DNA of 64,000 nt from an uncultured Roseburia sp. (GCA_900542495.1 UQNW01000016.1:1-64000); one strand, 5' to 3'. Counted from the first letter of the stretch, positions 24,052 to 33,325 are shown. The notes: generated from the sequence alone by a model not told the origin. Translations and numbers: made by a program.

Positions 24052-25752
24052 TTAACATTTTTCTGCCTCTAACATAATCTTACAGGTTTTCTTATAACAT
24101 GCGATCGCATATTTTAAGATTTTACAGATTCCGTCCTGATGCAACGCTTCTGCATACCCTGTATCATCAATCTGTTTCAATGCTTTTTTGCACTCTGCTT
24201 CCAGATTACCATCATTGGCATACTTCACCTCAATAACAATCCCGACCTCAGAATCTCCTACCTGGATCATGATATCACTAAATCCATCTCCAGATTCTCT
24301 GTTTGATGTCACAAGCCAGTTTTCTTTAAACCCAAGAATTCCAAGCAAAATTCCATGATAAAAATTTTCTTTTGTCGGCTTCTGTACAAAAGTATCTCTC
24401 ACACTGATCGTTTTTTGCATGTAATCTGAAAAAAGCTTCTCTGCCACATCCGCTTTCTCTGTTAATAAGGCATCACAAAAAGCGTTTACTTTCTGACCAT
24501 CCTGCTTAATATTCTCCTTAAATAATTTCAGAATATGTTCTGTGATAATATTTCTGATTTCTCTATTCGGGATCACAAGATCATACCTGTTTCCATCCGT
24601 ATTGCTGCGGCTTGTCAGATACCCTGTCATAAAAAGGGTACTCCAGAGATTATCGATTGATGAATACAATTCCTTATAGGTCATCTCCTGACTGATTTCT
24701 TTCTGGACACTTCCACCATTCACAAGATGTTCCAACTCCAGTTTTGTGAGTTTCTGCGGTTCATAAATACTATTGATAAAGCGATGGATCACATCATTTC
24801 CGCTTGTATTCACCCAATAATTTTTTGGTGCACACTCCTGATTTGCAATATGATCACTGCAATAGTTAATCACATCCCATGGACAATATACATCAACATT
24901 TCCAAAACGATACCCATCATACCATTCTTTTACCGTCTCATAATGTGTATCCTGACCATAATAATGAAGCAACTCTTTTACTTCATCATCTGTAAAGCCA
25001 AAGTTTTCATCAAAATCAACATCCGTAATGGAATAAACTTTAAAATTATTCAATCCTGTAAAAATGCTTTCTTTTGCAACCCGAAGGCATCCTGTCAACA
25101 CAGCAAACTTCAAACTGTGATTCGTCTTTAACACATTTTCAAATAAATTACGGATCAAAAGTACCATCTCATCGTAATAGCCATTTTCATTTGCTTTTGC
25201 AAGTGGCACATCATACTCATCAATCAAAACGATCACTTTTTCTTCATAATGTTTTTCCAAAAGTTCTGAAAGTTCCAATAAGCTGCTGCTTAACGTTCCA
25301 TCATCCTTCATCTGAGAAAGCAATTTTTCAAAAAGTTCCTTATCAACCTGTGTCAGTTTTTCACTTTCTGATAAGTTCTGCAATCTACGCGCTTCTCTGT
25401 TGATAACTTTTACAAGACAGCTCCGTGCCTCGTCGAAAGTGTTTCCATTCACGCCTTTCAAACTGATGGATACAACCGGAAACTTTCCAAGATACTGTTT
25501 GCAGACTTCTTTATTCTTTGAAATATACAATCCATCAAAAAGTGATGCATCTGCTCCTACCTCAAAAAATGTCTGAAGCATACTCATATTTAAAGATTTT
25601 CCAAACCGGCGTGGACGGGTAAAAAGATTTACCTTTCCCCACTGGGCGAGAAGCTGCTCGATCCATCTCGTTTTATCAACATAATAAAAATCTTCTTTCC
25701 GCATCTCTTCAAAACTCTCAATTCCAATTGGAAGTTTCTTACGTTTGTTCAT
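24052..25752 (-). CDS. AAA-ATPase-like protein with PD-(D/E)XK nuclease domain
   Basis: Full-length member of about 566 residues. N-terminus LPIGIESFEEM, YVDKTRWIE and FTRPRRFGKS (nucleotide site); VIVLIDEYDVPL Walker B; EWYDGYRFG; then a C-terminal nuclease-like domain GDGFSDIMIQVGDSEVGIVIEVKY with the D...E-x-K triad. ATG 25752 follows AAAGGAGAAGC. Homologues are abundant and often multi-copy in gut Firmicutes and Bacteroidetes; a defence or DNA-repair role has been suggested but not shown. It neighbours two related genes here. Confidence 0.82.
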   Translation of the reverse strand: MNKRKKLPIGIESFEEMRKEDFYYVDKTRWIEQLLAQWGKVNLFTRPRRFGKSLNMSMLQTFFEVGADASLFDGLYISKNKEVCKQYLGKFPVVSISLKGVNGNTFDEARSCLVKVINREARRLQNLSESEKLTQVDKELFEKLLSQMKDDGTLSSSLLELSELLEKHYEEKVIVLIDEYDVPLAKANENGYYDEMVLLIRNLFENVLKTNHSLKFAVLTGCLRVAKESIFTGLNNFKVYSITDVDFDENFGFTDDEVKELLHYYGQDTHYETVKEWYDGYRFGNVDVYCPWDVINYCSDHIANQECAPKNYWVNTSGNDVIHRFINSIYEPQKLTKLELEHLVNGGSVQKEISQEMTYKELYSSIDNLWSTLFMTGYLTSRSNTDGNRYDLVIPNREIRNIITEHILKLFKENIKQDGQKVNAFCDALLTEKADVAEKLFSDYMQKTISVRDTFVQKPTKENFYHGILLGILGFKENWLVTSNRESGDGFSDIMIQVGDSEVGIVIEVKYANDGNLEAECKKALKQIDDTGYAEALHQDGICKILKYAIACYKKTCKIMLEAEKC

Positions 25753-25802
25753 AACAGCTTCTCCTTTCCAATCCACTACATACTTATTTTATTATAATTT
25801 TT

Positions 25803-26975
25803 TCATTCCGGAATAGCAAGCACTCTCTCCACCATCTCCTCAATGTTACGAACACACAATGATACAAACTCCGACCTGCACTCTTTATCTGCCAATGCAA
25901 TCGCTGCATCATTCATGATTTTAAAGTTCGGAACAGAATCGTTTGGCTTCTGTTCTCCGGCTGGCAGATACCACCAGGTTGCCCACCAGTCCTTGTGGTC
26001 TGCCGCACTGATTTTCAGATAATGCCCGACTGCTTTTACAGTTGCAGCATCATATTCATCCACCTGATCCCCGTGTCCTTCCTCCGATTCTGCATTCGGA
26101 TCAAAGACACAGAATCCGGCGAACAGACGATGTTCTACCTCCACACGGAACCAGAGCTGTTTTCCATCCGGCATCGGGGCATCATTTACAATGATTCTTT
26201 TCCGCCACTCCTGCCAACTGCTTTTCAAACTCTTCGAAACCAGATAAATCAGCTTTGCTTTCGCAGCATTGACAGAATCTGCAATCTGCATCCCTGCTCT
26301 TAGGGAATCACCCGACTTAAGCAGTTCATCAATTACCATATTTCTCACCTTCTCACTTGTATAACCGCTGATCTGTTCTATGTTCTGGATAAACTGTTCC
26401 AAAATAGGAACCATTCCTGTATTTTCACAACTTTTACATGCTTTCAGCCAGTTTAAAATGTGCTCACGGAATGAGAGACAGACGATATCCTCCTCCGGTA
26501 CTGACTGGCTGCCGGAAGATGTGCTGTCTTTTCCCGGTCTGTGTCCATCCAACGTCAGATAATACACCTTTTCCTGCGCATCTCTTCTTTTTGCATACTG
26601 ATAATAATCAAAGCACTGGCTTTTCTGGTCAGCCGCATATATTTTCACTTCTACCGGAAGAAAATAGCTGCCAATTTCAATTACAATGTCGATTCTCCGC
26701 TCATCATCAATCGCATATTCTGCCGTCACAATTGCCTGATCTGCCAGTTTTGTATCCATTTTTTCCATTCCAAGACAATCTCTCAGGAAAATTTTTAAGT
26801 ACTCTGCCCCTGCGCCATGCTGCCCTCTCGGATTTAAAAGGTCAGCTATCATGCGGCAGATCAGAACTTCCTTTGACTGTATCTGTAAAACAGAAAAAAT
26901 ATTGTAATCTTTTGTTTTTAATAAATTTACATTTTCCGTGTTCTGCTTGATTACACGGTCAAGAACAGACTCCAT
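25803..26975 (-). CDS. PD-(D/E)XK nuclease-superfamily protein (PDDEXK_4 type)
   Basis: Protein of 390 residues. The nuclease-like core is near residues 95-125: ERRIDIVIEIGSYFLPVEVKIYA, matching D-x(n)-E-x-K, followed by QKSQCFDYYQYA. The N-terminal LLNPRGQHGAG is typical of the PF14281 group. The C-terminal 190 residues (KQLWFRVEVEHRLFAGFCVF, WWATWWYLP) may bind a ligand. It precedes the AAA/PD-(D/E)XK gene on the same strand with a 50-bp gap. Catalytic activity and target are unproven. Confidence 0.75.
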   Translation of the reverse strand: MESVLDRVIKQNTENVNLLKTKDYNIFSVLQIQSKEVLICRMIADLLNPRGQHGAGAEYLKIFLRDCLGMEKMDTKLADQAIVTAEYAIDDERRIDIVIEIGSYFLPVEVKIYAADQKSQCFDYYQYAKRRDAQEKVYYLTLDGHRPGKDSTSSGSQSVPEEDIVCLSFREHILNWLKACKSCENTGMVPILEQFIQNIEQISGYTSEKVRNMVIDELLKSGDSLRAGMQIADSVNAAKAKLIYLVSKSLKSSWQEWRKRIIVNDAPMPDGKQLWFRVEVEHRLFAGFCVFDPNAESEEGHGDQVDEYDAATVKAVGHYLKISAADHKDWWATWWYLPAGEQKPNDSVPNFKIMNDAAIALADKECRSEFVSLCVRNIEEMVERVLAIPE

Positions 26976-27055
26976 CGTATTTTTCTCCCCTGTTGCATTT
27001 CAGCGGAATCGTTTTCTATATAAAAATGCATTCCTGTCCAGACAATGTCCTACTA

Positions 27056-28456
27056 TTACAAAGAAACATTCACAACAATCCGGTCAATCCCCTGTTCGAG
27101 ATAATCCTGCAATTGTTTTTCATCCCACAGTATTTTCTCATCATATCCAAACAGTGAATTATATCTTCCCACCATTTTCAAATGCTTCGGATATAGAAAT
27201 ACTTTTTTGTTACAATATCTTGGGCAGTTTTCCGGCAACTTTTGTTTTCCCCTGTCACCATATCTGCAAACGGCATAAAGCGTGCAATACTGTGAGGTAT
27301 TTGTCTGGAAAAAAGGAAGATGCAGGCTGTGGTGTCCATCTGGGATTGTAACCTTATATCCACATGATTCAAATTCAAATCTTTGTATATCGAATGTATT
27401 TTTTAAATAATCCTGATAAAATCCACAATTCAAATTATTTTCTGCCAGACTGTCCACATGATTCCCGATACCATGTTTATAAGGTAAACGGACATCTTTT
27501 CTACGTTTATTTAACAGAACTCCCAACACTGGTTTTAAGTGTGGTTTTCCCTGCAAAAGTATAGGCATCGCCCAGTCGTTTACGATAATTTCCTCCTGAT
27601 CCTTGCCTGCCTCTTTTTCTCTGCTTTGGCACCATACTTCAAGTTCCTGCAACAGTTCATCAATCTCTTCCAACAGATGATTCCTAATATATGAGAAGGC
27701 AAGCGTCACCGCAAGATTGTTCTCCAACGCTTTCTCCAACACCTGAAACAGCAATTCTTTCCTTGGAAAAAGGTTGTGGCAGAACTGGTTTCCAATGTAG
27801 ATTCTTGTCACTCTCTTCTTACTCAATGTGTGATGTTCCAGAAAATTGTTTTTCCAGTAATCGTGGCAAAATCTCGTCCAGTCTTTTTGTAGAAAATCAT
27901 AATATAATTCCGGGCGGTCTATTGTGATGACGAGCTCGAATTCAGGTAAATCTGTAATATTCCACTTTTTATGCTCCCATGTATTCCTGCACTCCTGTAT
28001 TCCATCACCAATACAACTGAACCACTCTTTCTTCTGCTCTTCGAAGCTCTCTGCGTAAACTTCGTCCAATTCTGCCGGATAACCAACCATTTTTTCTGAA
28101 AGATACGCATCATCTCCTGCGAGTTTTAGCGATATGTAGTTGTCATAATCTGTCACCAGACGCTTTACCTGCTCCCTGTATTCCCCGTCTTTTGTCCACA
28201 CCGAATAGATAAAGAAAAAGGGCGTCTCCTCTGTTAACTTCATCTCTCTTTCCTTCTCTGCCAACTGCACTTTGCGGTAACAGTCAGCAGAAAAGTCAAA
28301 AAAACAAATCTCAAGGCACGCCGCTTTTTCTATTTTTTCCGGTACACGAAACGAAAAACCTTCCTCCGACAGTCCTGTGATTCTGATTTCCAGATGATCA
28401 CAGAAACCGCCAAGAAGTCCAAATGGAATCATCGGGATTCCGTTTATTTTTTCCAT
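27056..28456 (-). CDS. U32-like protein with N-terminal PilZ-like domain
   Basis: Protein of 466 residues of which I recognise only features. The first about 100 residues (DHLEIRITGLSEEGFSFRVPE, beta-rich) resemble a PilZ domain, though no clear RxxxR is seen. The rest resembles a U32-type TIM barrel (FELVITIDRPELYYDFL, TRIYIGNQFCHNLF, EIIVNDWAMPILL, GVLLNKRRKD) and ends with Cys motifs YCTLYAVC, CPRYC plus KHLKMVGRYN. The second U32-like protein lies at 21711. AGTGCG-less weak ribosome site precedes ATG 28456, one base before the proS stop, so it may be coupled to proS. Confidence 0.55.
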   Translation of the reverse strand: MEKINGIPMIPFGLLGGFCDHLEIRITGLSEEGFSFRVPEKIEKAACLEICFFDFSADCYRKVQLAEKEREMKLTEETPFFFIYSVWTKDGEYREQVKRLVTDYDNYISLKLAGDDAYLSEKMVGYPAELDEVYAESFEEQKKEWFSCIGDGIQECRNTWEHKKWNITDLPEFELVITIDRPELYYDFLQKDWTRFCHDYWKNNFLEHHTLSKKRVTRIYIGNQFCHNLFPRKELLFQVLEKALENNLAVTLAFSYIRNHLLEEIDELLQELEVWCQSREKEAGKDQEEIIVNDWAMPILLQGKPHLKPVLGVLLNKRRKDVRLPYKHGIGNHVDSLAENNLNCGFYQDYLKNTFDIQRFEFESCGYKVTIPDGHHSLHLPFFQTNTSQYCTLYAVCRYGDRGKQKLPENCPRYCNKKVFLYPKHLKMVGRYNSLFGYDEKILWDEKQLQDYLEQGIDRIVVNVSL

Positions 28457-30184
28457 TTATTTTACCAGATTACACTCTTTTTTCATCTTCTCTACAAGGT
28501 CTTTTACATACTGCTCGGCATTTTCTACCGGAACTTTCTCCATAAGGCTCTTGTCACGGGTGGAAACTTCCACAACAGACTCTTTTAAGTTACGTGGGCT
28601 CACAACAACACGAACCGGAACCCCTAAAAGGTCTGCATCGGAGAATTTATTTCCGGCACTTACGGAGCGGTCATCATAGATCACTTCCACACCGGCATTC
28701 TGTAAATTCTCATATAAAGTATCTGCTACTTCCCTGACACCTTCTTTGTCAAGGTTCATCGCACAGATGTGAACCTGCCACGGAGCAATGCTCATTGGCC
28801 AGATTGGACCATAATCATCATGATGTGCTTCACAAATGGAAGCTGCCATACGTCCGACACCGATACCGTAGCAACCCATGATTGGATTTTTGCTTATGCC
28901 GTCTTTGTCCACATAGGTCATGTTCATGGTCTTGGTGTATTTCGTTCCGAGCTGGAAGATGTTACCAACCTCAATACCACGGGAAATGGTCAGTGATTTC
29001 TTACCACAGCATGGGCAGATACCACCCTCCACAACTTTTGCAAGATCAACATACTCTGCATCCGGGAACTCGCGCTCCATATTCAGACCTGTGTAATGAT
29101 AATCCACTTCATTGGCGCCGCAGACAAGATTTGTTGTTCCCTTTAAAGAACGGTCAAATAAAACGATGCAGTCTGCATTCTGGTTCACCGGTCCGATAAA
29201 TCCTGCCTGAATGCCACTCTCCTCTGTGATCACTCCCGGATGGACATCGCAGCCAAGGTAATTGGTCAGCTTTGTCTCATTAATTTCGAGGTCACCACGC
29301 ACGAAAATGAGAATATATTTGTCATCCGAATTTCTCTGGTAAACAACGGCTTTCATGGATTTCTTTGCATCCACATGTAAAAATTCACAGACCTGTTCAA
29401 TTGTATGCATCTCAGGTGTATGAACCTTTGTCAGCTCCTGCATAGCCTCTGTCTCGTTCTCTACAATGTTTTCGGCAGCTTCCATATTGGCACGGTAATC
29501 ACACTCATTACAGATTACGATAGAATCCTCTCCGATTGGAGTTAAAAGCATGAACTCATGGGAAACATTTCCGCCCATCATACCGGAATCAGATTTTACA
29601 GAAACCACCTCCGGAATACCTGCTCTTGCATAGATTCTCTCATATGCTTTGTGGCATTTATCATAGTACTGCTCTAAATCTTCCTGGCTTGTGTGGAAGG
29701 AGTACGCATCTTTCATTGTAAACTCACGCACACGGATCAGTCCTGCTCTTGGACGTGCCTCGTCACGGAATTTTGTCTGGATCTGATAAATCATGAATGG
29801 GTATTTTGCATAGCTCTGTCCATATTCTCTTACTAACTGAACGGCTGCTTCCTCATGTGTCATACCAAGAACCATCGGTGCTCCATTTCGGTCTGTAAAA
29901 CGTAAAAGTTCTTTTCCGATGCTGTCATATCTGCCAGACTCCTGCCAGAGACTTGCCGGCATAACAACCGGGAACTGTACTTCCTGTCCATCAATCGCAT
30001 CCATCTCTTCGCGGATGATCTGCTCGATCTTTCTTGTGATTCTCTTAAGTGGCATATAAGAAGAATAAATTCCGTTTGCCACATTCTTCATGTAACCGCC
30101 ACGGATCATAAGTGCATGGCTGTCTACCTGACAATCCGCCGGTCTTTCCTTGAATCTGTCACCTACTAATTTTTCTAATTTCAT
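28457..30184 (-). CDS. proS: Prolyl-tRNA synthetase
   Basis: Class II synthetase of 575 residues, bacterial type with an editing insertion (about 235-380). Motif 2 region is TKFRDEARPRAGLIRVREFTMKDAYSFH, motif 3 GCYGIGVGRMAA, and the anticodon domain VRVVVSPRNLKESVVE. The start ATG 30184 follows AGGAGAAAGG; the frame stays open further upstream but there it runs into the repeat element. Charges tRNA-Pro with proline. Controlled by the T-box at 30475-30760. Between that T-box and the ATG sits a 241-bp palindromic repeat. Confidence 0.95.
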   Translation of the reverse strand: MKLEKLVGDRFKERPADCQVDSHALMIRGGYMKNVANGIYSSYMPLKRITRKIEQIIREEMDAIDGQEVQFPVVMPASLWQESGRYDSIGKELLRFTDRNGAPMVLGMTHEEAAVQLVREYGQSYAKYPFMIYQIQTKFRDEARPRAGLIRVREFTMKDAYSFHTSQEDLEQYYDKCHKAYERIYARAGIPEVVSVKSDSGMMGGNVSHEFMLLTPIGEDSIVICNECDYRANMEAAENIVENETEAMQELTKVHTPEMHTIEQVCEFLHVDAKKSMKAVVYQRNSDDKYILIFVRGDLEINETKLTNYLGCDVHPGVITEESGIQAGFIGPVNQNADCIVLFDRSLKGTTNLVCGANEVDYHYTGLNMEREFPDAEYVDLAKVVEGGICPCCGKKSLTISRGIEVGNIFQLGTKYTKTMNMTYVDKDGISKNPIMGCYGIGVGRMAASICEAHHDDYGPIWPMSIAPWQVHICAMNLDKEGVREVADTLYENLQNAGVEVIYDDRSVSAGNKFSDADLLGVPVRVVVSPRNLKESVVEVSTRDKSLMEKVPVENAEQYVKDLVEKMKKECNLVK

Positions 30185-30218
30185 ATAATCCTTTCTCCTT
30201 TTCTTGTTTTTTTGAATT

Positions 30219-30459
30219 AGATAATTGCGAAACTCATGAGAACGTAAATTGAATTGTGAAAAATTAACAAAAGCTTGAGAAAACACTGGATGAGCCAAAA
30301 TCGAACAAGTTCGATTGGTTCTTAGAAGGCAGGTACAACTGCAAGTTGTGGCTGGCTTCTTAGTACCGTTACCAGCGACACGTAGCGAAAGCGTGTTTTC
30401 GAAAATTTTGTTGATTTTGAACAATTAAAAGAAGATTATGACGAGTTTTGCAATTATCT
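30219..30459. repeat. Palindromic MITE-like repeat, copy A, in the proS leader
   Basis: 241 bp bounded by AGATAATTGCGAAACTC (30219-30235) and its inverted partner GAGTTTTGCAATTATCT (30443-30459), 16 of 17 matching. The interior is nearly identical in reverse orientation to copy B (37584-37796), e.g. GCTGGTAACGGTACTAAGAA. It contains further small palindromes such as AATCGAACAAGTTCGATT. It lies inside the transcribed proS leader, after the T-box terminator. Confidence 0.8.
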
Positions 30460-30474
30460 ATTTTTTCGAAGCAC

Positions 30475-30760
30475 TAAAAAAGCCCCAAGCCAATATAAAA
30501 ATATCAGCTTAGGGCGAACTATCTGTCCGTGGTACCACCTAATTTCGGTAAAACCGCTCTCACGCATACAGGAAACATCCGATATGCCAGCTCTGTAACG
30601 GGAGCTCCCGATGAAGCTTAATAATGAATCCCACTGCTTTCTGGCATCTGATGCCGTCCGCAGTTCTAACATCCACGTTCACTTCACGCTCAAAGACAGG
30701 TTCCGTTTTCATCATGAAAGGCTCGCACCAGCCGCCTCCTCTCTGTACATCATAAAAAAC
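30475..30760 (-). promoter_or_regulatory. T-box riboswitch of proS
   Basis: On the minus strand the conserved T-box core AGGTGGTACCACGG (30540-30527) precedes a terminator GCCCTAAGC/GCTTGGGGC (30515-30482) with TTTTTT. Upstream are stem I features GCTGGTGCGAGCC and a candidate specifier triplet CCT (30700-30698) in GGAACCTGTC, which fits proline. Uncharged tRNA-Pro would bind and switch off the terminator, raising proS expression. The 724-bp gap 30185-30908 therefore holds this element and repeat A. Confidence 0.9.
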
Positions 30761-30908
30761 GTACTAACTCTTATCATCGCTTTCACATAATCGTAAACTG
30801 CAAAGCAGTTACAATTGACTTTTCATGCTATGTTGGAGAATAACACTTTTTTCCGCCGAAGTCAACTATATTTCTGACAAAACTGGCTGTTTAAAACTCT
30901 GCAAATGA

Positions 30909-31337
30909 TTACATATTCCCCAATATTTTATATAAAATTTTGTAAAGTGATGCTGCCTCTTCCTGATCAAGACAGACGCACCCACCAACCTTTTGCGGAA
31001 TTTCCACGGCTTTATCTCTTAACTTTTCACCCTCTGTGGTGAGCGTGACGATCAAAACTCTCTCATCCTCTTTTGCCCGGTTCCGTTTTACCCAGCCTTT
31101 TTGTTCCAGCTTTTTTAAAACCGGGGTGAGTGTTCCGGAGTCGAGGTACAGATGTTCCCCGAGCTCCTTCACATTCATCTCCTTATGCTCCCACATGACC
31201 ATCATGGTAATGTACTGTGTGTAAGTCAGATCCAGTTCATCCAGAAATGGCTTATACTTTTTTACAATTTCTTTTGATACTGCATACAATGGAAAACAAA
31301 GCTGTTTCTCCAGTTTCAATGCATCGTATTTTTCCAT
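30909..31337 (-). CDS. MarR-family regulator
   Basis: MarR protein of 142 residues. The wHTH is MNVKELGEHLYLDSGTLTPVLKKLEQKGWVKR, followed by the wing RAKEDERVLIVTLT. The N-terminal Cys in KQLCFPLYAVSKEI is where OhrR-type peroxide sensors have their redox cysteine, so a redox-sensing repressor is plausible. It is the last gene of trxB-like/trxA/marR, and an operator palindrome overlaps the promoter of that operon. The regulated genes are inferred to be its own operon. Confidence 0.85.
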   Translation of the reverse strand: MEKYDALKLEKQLCFPLYAVSKEIVKKYKPFLDELDLTYTQYITMMVMWEHKEMNVKELGEHLYLDSGTLTPVLKKLEQKGWVKRNRAKEDERVLIVTLTTEGEKLRDKAVEIPQKVGGCVCLDQEEAASLYKILYKILGNM

Positions 31338-31383
31338 ATTGTCATCCTGTTGCCCTTACTGTGGTAAGCGCCGCTTTCTTTTA

Positions 31384-31695
31384 TTATAACTGTTTTTTAA
31401 TAAATTCTACAATATTTTCTTTTGGAGCGAAACCTACCCGTGTATCGACCTTTTCACCCTTTTTCAATACGACAAGTGCCGGGATATTCATGATTTTGTA
31501 CTGCATTGCGAGATCCGGGTTCTCATCGACATCCACATTGAAAAAGTCCACTTTTCCTGCATATTCCTCGGAAACTTCCTCCAATACAGGTGCTAACATT
31601 TTACATGGTCCACACCATGTAGCAGAAAAATCAATAACTGCTACCTCACTTGCTGTTACTTCGTTAAATTCGTTCTGTGAAATTTTCTTTACCAT
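31384..31695 (-). CDS. trxA: Thioredoxin
   Basis: Thioredoxin of 103 residues with the active site ATWCGPCKM (about 27-35), cis-proline NIPALVV and FAPKENIVEFI at the end. Cytoplasmic disulfide reductase, here next to an unusual thioredoxin-reductase-like flavoprotein that is probably its reductant. AAGGAGAAAAAATT precedes ATG 31695. The 46-bp gaps to both neighbours support one operon. Confidence 0.93.
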   Translation of the reverse strand: MVKKISQNEFNEVTASEVAVIDFSATWCGPCKMLAPVLEEVSEEYAGKVDFFNVDVDENPDLAMQYKIMNIPALVVLKKGEKVDTRVGFAPKENIVEFIKKQL

Positions 31696-31740
31696 AATTT
31701 TTTCTCCTTCTTATCATTTACTTTGAAATAGGTATTTGCA

Positions 31741-32613
31741 TTACTGCTTTGTCTGGCGTTTTTTCTCTGCCAGATATGCAACTGCTGAAAGTGCGGCTAC
31801 ATTGCCCTCTCCTGCAGACTTGATATATTGGTACGGTGCACCGACCGCGTCGCCACAGGCAAAACAACCTGCAAGATTTGTGCGCATCTGGCGGTCAACC
31901 GCAATATGATTGTCCTCTATTTTAAGTCCTGGCACTAACTGTGCAGGAGAAACACTTTCTCTTAAAAAAAATACTCCATCCACATCATAACGGTTCCGGT
32001 CTGTCACAAGTTCCTGAACCTTTAATGATCCCTCGACGGACACTGGCTTTTCCCTCAAAACTTCGATGGAATCTGCCACATTGACATCGGCTTCATACAT
32101 TGGAACATAATAAACTTTGTCTGCCATCTCTGCCATAAAGTCGGCTTCTGCTTCCTCCTTCGGAGAAAAACCGATAATCGCTGCCGTTTTTCCTCTGTAT
32201 AAAGGTGCATCACAGGTGGCACAATAGCTGACGCCTCTGCCTAAAAACTGCTCCTCACCCGGATATGCCTTTGCAGTGCTGACTCCGGTTGCAAGAATGA
32301 CTGTCTGTGCCTCATAGTTTGTTCCATTTCCCTGCAAGGCAAAATACTCGCCCATCGCGTAAACTGCGTTGATCTTATCTTCTGTGATCTCAATATCCAT
32401 CGATTTTAAATGTGCTTCATAAGCAGCTTTCAGTTCCTCACCGCCAATGTTTGGCAGTCCCAGATAATTCTGAATCGTATGCGCTTTTTCCACTTTCAGG
32501 CTCAGATTTTTATTTCCAAATAAGATAATCTTCTTATTACGGATTTTCGCTGTGATCGCTGCCTCCAGCCCTGCCGGTCCGGTGCCTATGATCGCTATAT
32601 CATATCGCTCCAT
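31741..32613 (-). CDS. Thioredoxin reductase-like flavoprotein without NADPH motifs
   Basis: About 290 residues. FAD site GTGPAGLEAA (near 10) and GCFACGDAVG, and the redox pair CATC are present as in TrxB. The usual pyridine-nucleotide motifs are not: GxGxxA is replaced by IIGFSPKEEAEA and the HRRxxxR segment by YVPMYEADVN. Clostridial flavin thioredoxin reductases that take electrons from ferredoxin show the same losses, so ferredoxin dependence is a reasonable inference. ATG 32613 follows ACGGAGGTACAG; an ATG at 32637 lacks this spacing. First gene of the trx operon. Confidence 0.85.
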   Translation of the reverse strand: MERYDIAIIGTGPAGLEAAITAKIRNKKIILFGNKNLSLKVEKAHTIQNYLGLPNIGGEELKAAYEAHLKSMDIEITEDKINAVYAMGEYFALQGNGTNYEAQTVILATGVSTAKAYPGEEQFLGRGVSYCATCDAPLYRGKTAAIIGFSPKEEAEADFMAEMADKVYYVPMYEADVNVADSIEVLREKPVSVEGSLKVQELVTDRNRYDVDGVFFLRESVSPAQLVPGLKIEDNHIAVDRQMRTNLAGCFACGDAVGAPYQYIKSAGEGNVAALSAVAYLAEKKRQTKQ

Positions 32614-32675
32614 CTGTACCTCCGTTTCTGTCTTCATTATAAATAATTGTTTTTGTTATTATCGTTTCAAATTAA

Positions 32676-32733
32676 ATTGTGTGCAATGTTTTCTTCTAAA
32701 ATGAATTGTACACAATTTAATTTTATTTGTCAA
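32676..32733 (-). promoter_or_regulatory. Promoter with MarR-type operators ahead of the trx operon
   Basis: Minus strand TTGACA (32733-32728), 17-bp spacer, TACAAT (32710-32705). The -10 is embedded in the palindrome AATTGTACACAATT (32704-32717); a related site ATTGTGTGCAAT follows at 32676-32687. AATTGT/ACAATT arms are typical of MarR/OhrR operators, so the operon's own MarR protein is the likely repressor. Confidence 0.7.
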
Positions 32734-32770
32734 TATATTTTTTGCACTTTTTATTTTTTTATTCTTTCCA

Positions 32771-33304
32771 CTAAAAACCGAAGTCAGCATAATCCTCCGG
32801 CAAAAATCTGTGATAAATAATGTGACATCCCTCATCTTTAAAACAATAGTAATACGGATCTTCTCCATCTCCTTCAAAGCGTATCATAAGATCAAACTCA
32901 CCATTGTCCACCGGCTCCATCTGAACCGGCTTTCCCTTTGAGAGGAAAAGGTCTTTCACCTGCTGCATCGTACAGCCATGTTTTCCGACCAGCTCTACCA
33001 ACTCCCGGATAAACTCATTCGGCTTCATATGTGCATGTACATATTCTGCACCCTGCTCCGGAATATGGAAACAGAATCGATCCCCTTTATTGGATACCAG
33101 CACATTGCCTAGTTTTTCCTTTGTATATGCACCAAATCCCGCCAGGCTCTTTTTCATCTCCTCTGCATCCGCCGATGTCTCAAAAAAGTGATCCAGGGAG
33201 CTGAGCGGATAATACAAACGAATCTCCTCTTTGCGGTATCCAAGTTTTGCCTGCTCCTCCTTGATCACATCAATAATACTGTTTTCTAACCGATGATACG
33301 TCAT
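32771..33304 (-). CDS. DUF3877-family protein
   Basis: Soluble protein of 177 residues from ATG 33304, preceded by AAGGAGGATAT. It starts MTYHRLENSIIDVIKEEQAKLGY and includes LYYPLSSLDHFF and VHAHMKPNEFIRELVELVGKHGC; I recognise the DUF3877 family of Lachnospiraceae. The C-terminal YYYCFKDEGCHIIYHRFLPEDY is also characteristic. No function known. It is upstream of the trx promoter and followed by 158 bp without a gene. Confidence 0.75.
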   Translation of the reverse strand: MTYHRLENSIIDVIKEEQAKLGYRKEEIRLYYPLSSLDHFFETSADAEEMKKSLAGFGAYTKEKLGNVLVSNKGDRFCFHIPEQGAEYVHAHMKPNEFIRELVELVGKHGCTMQQVKDLFLSKGKPVQMEPVDNGEFDLMIRFEGDGEDPYYYCFKDEGCHIIYHRFLPEDYADFGF

Positions 33305-33325
33305 ATATCCTCCTTGCTTTTCGAG

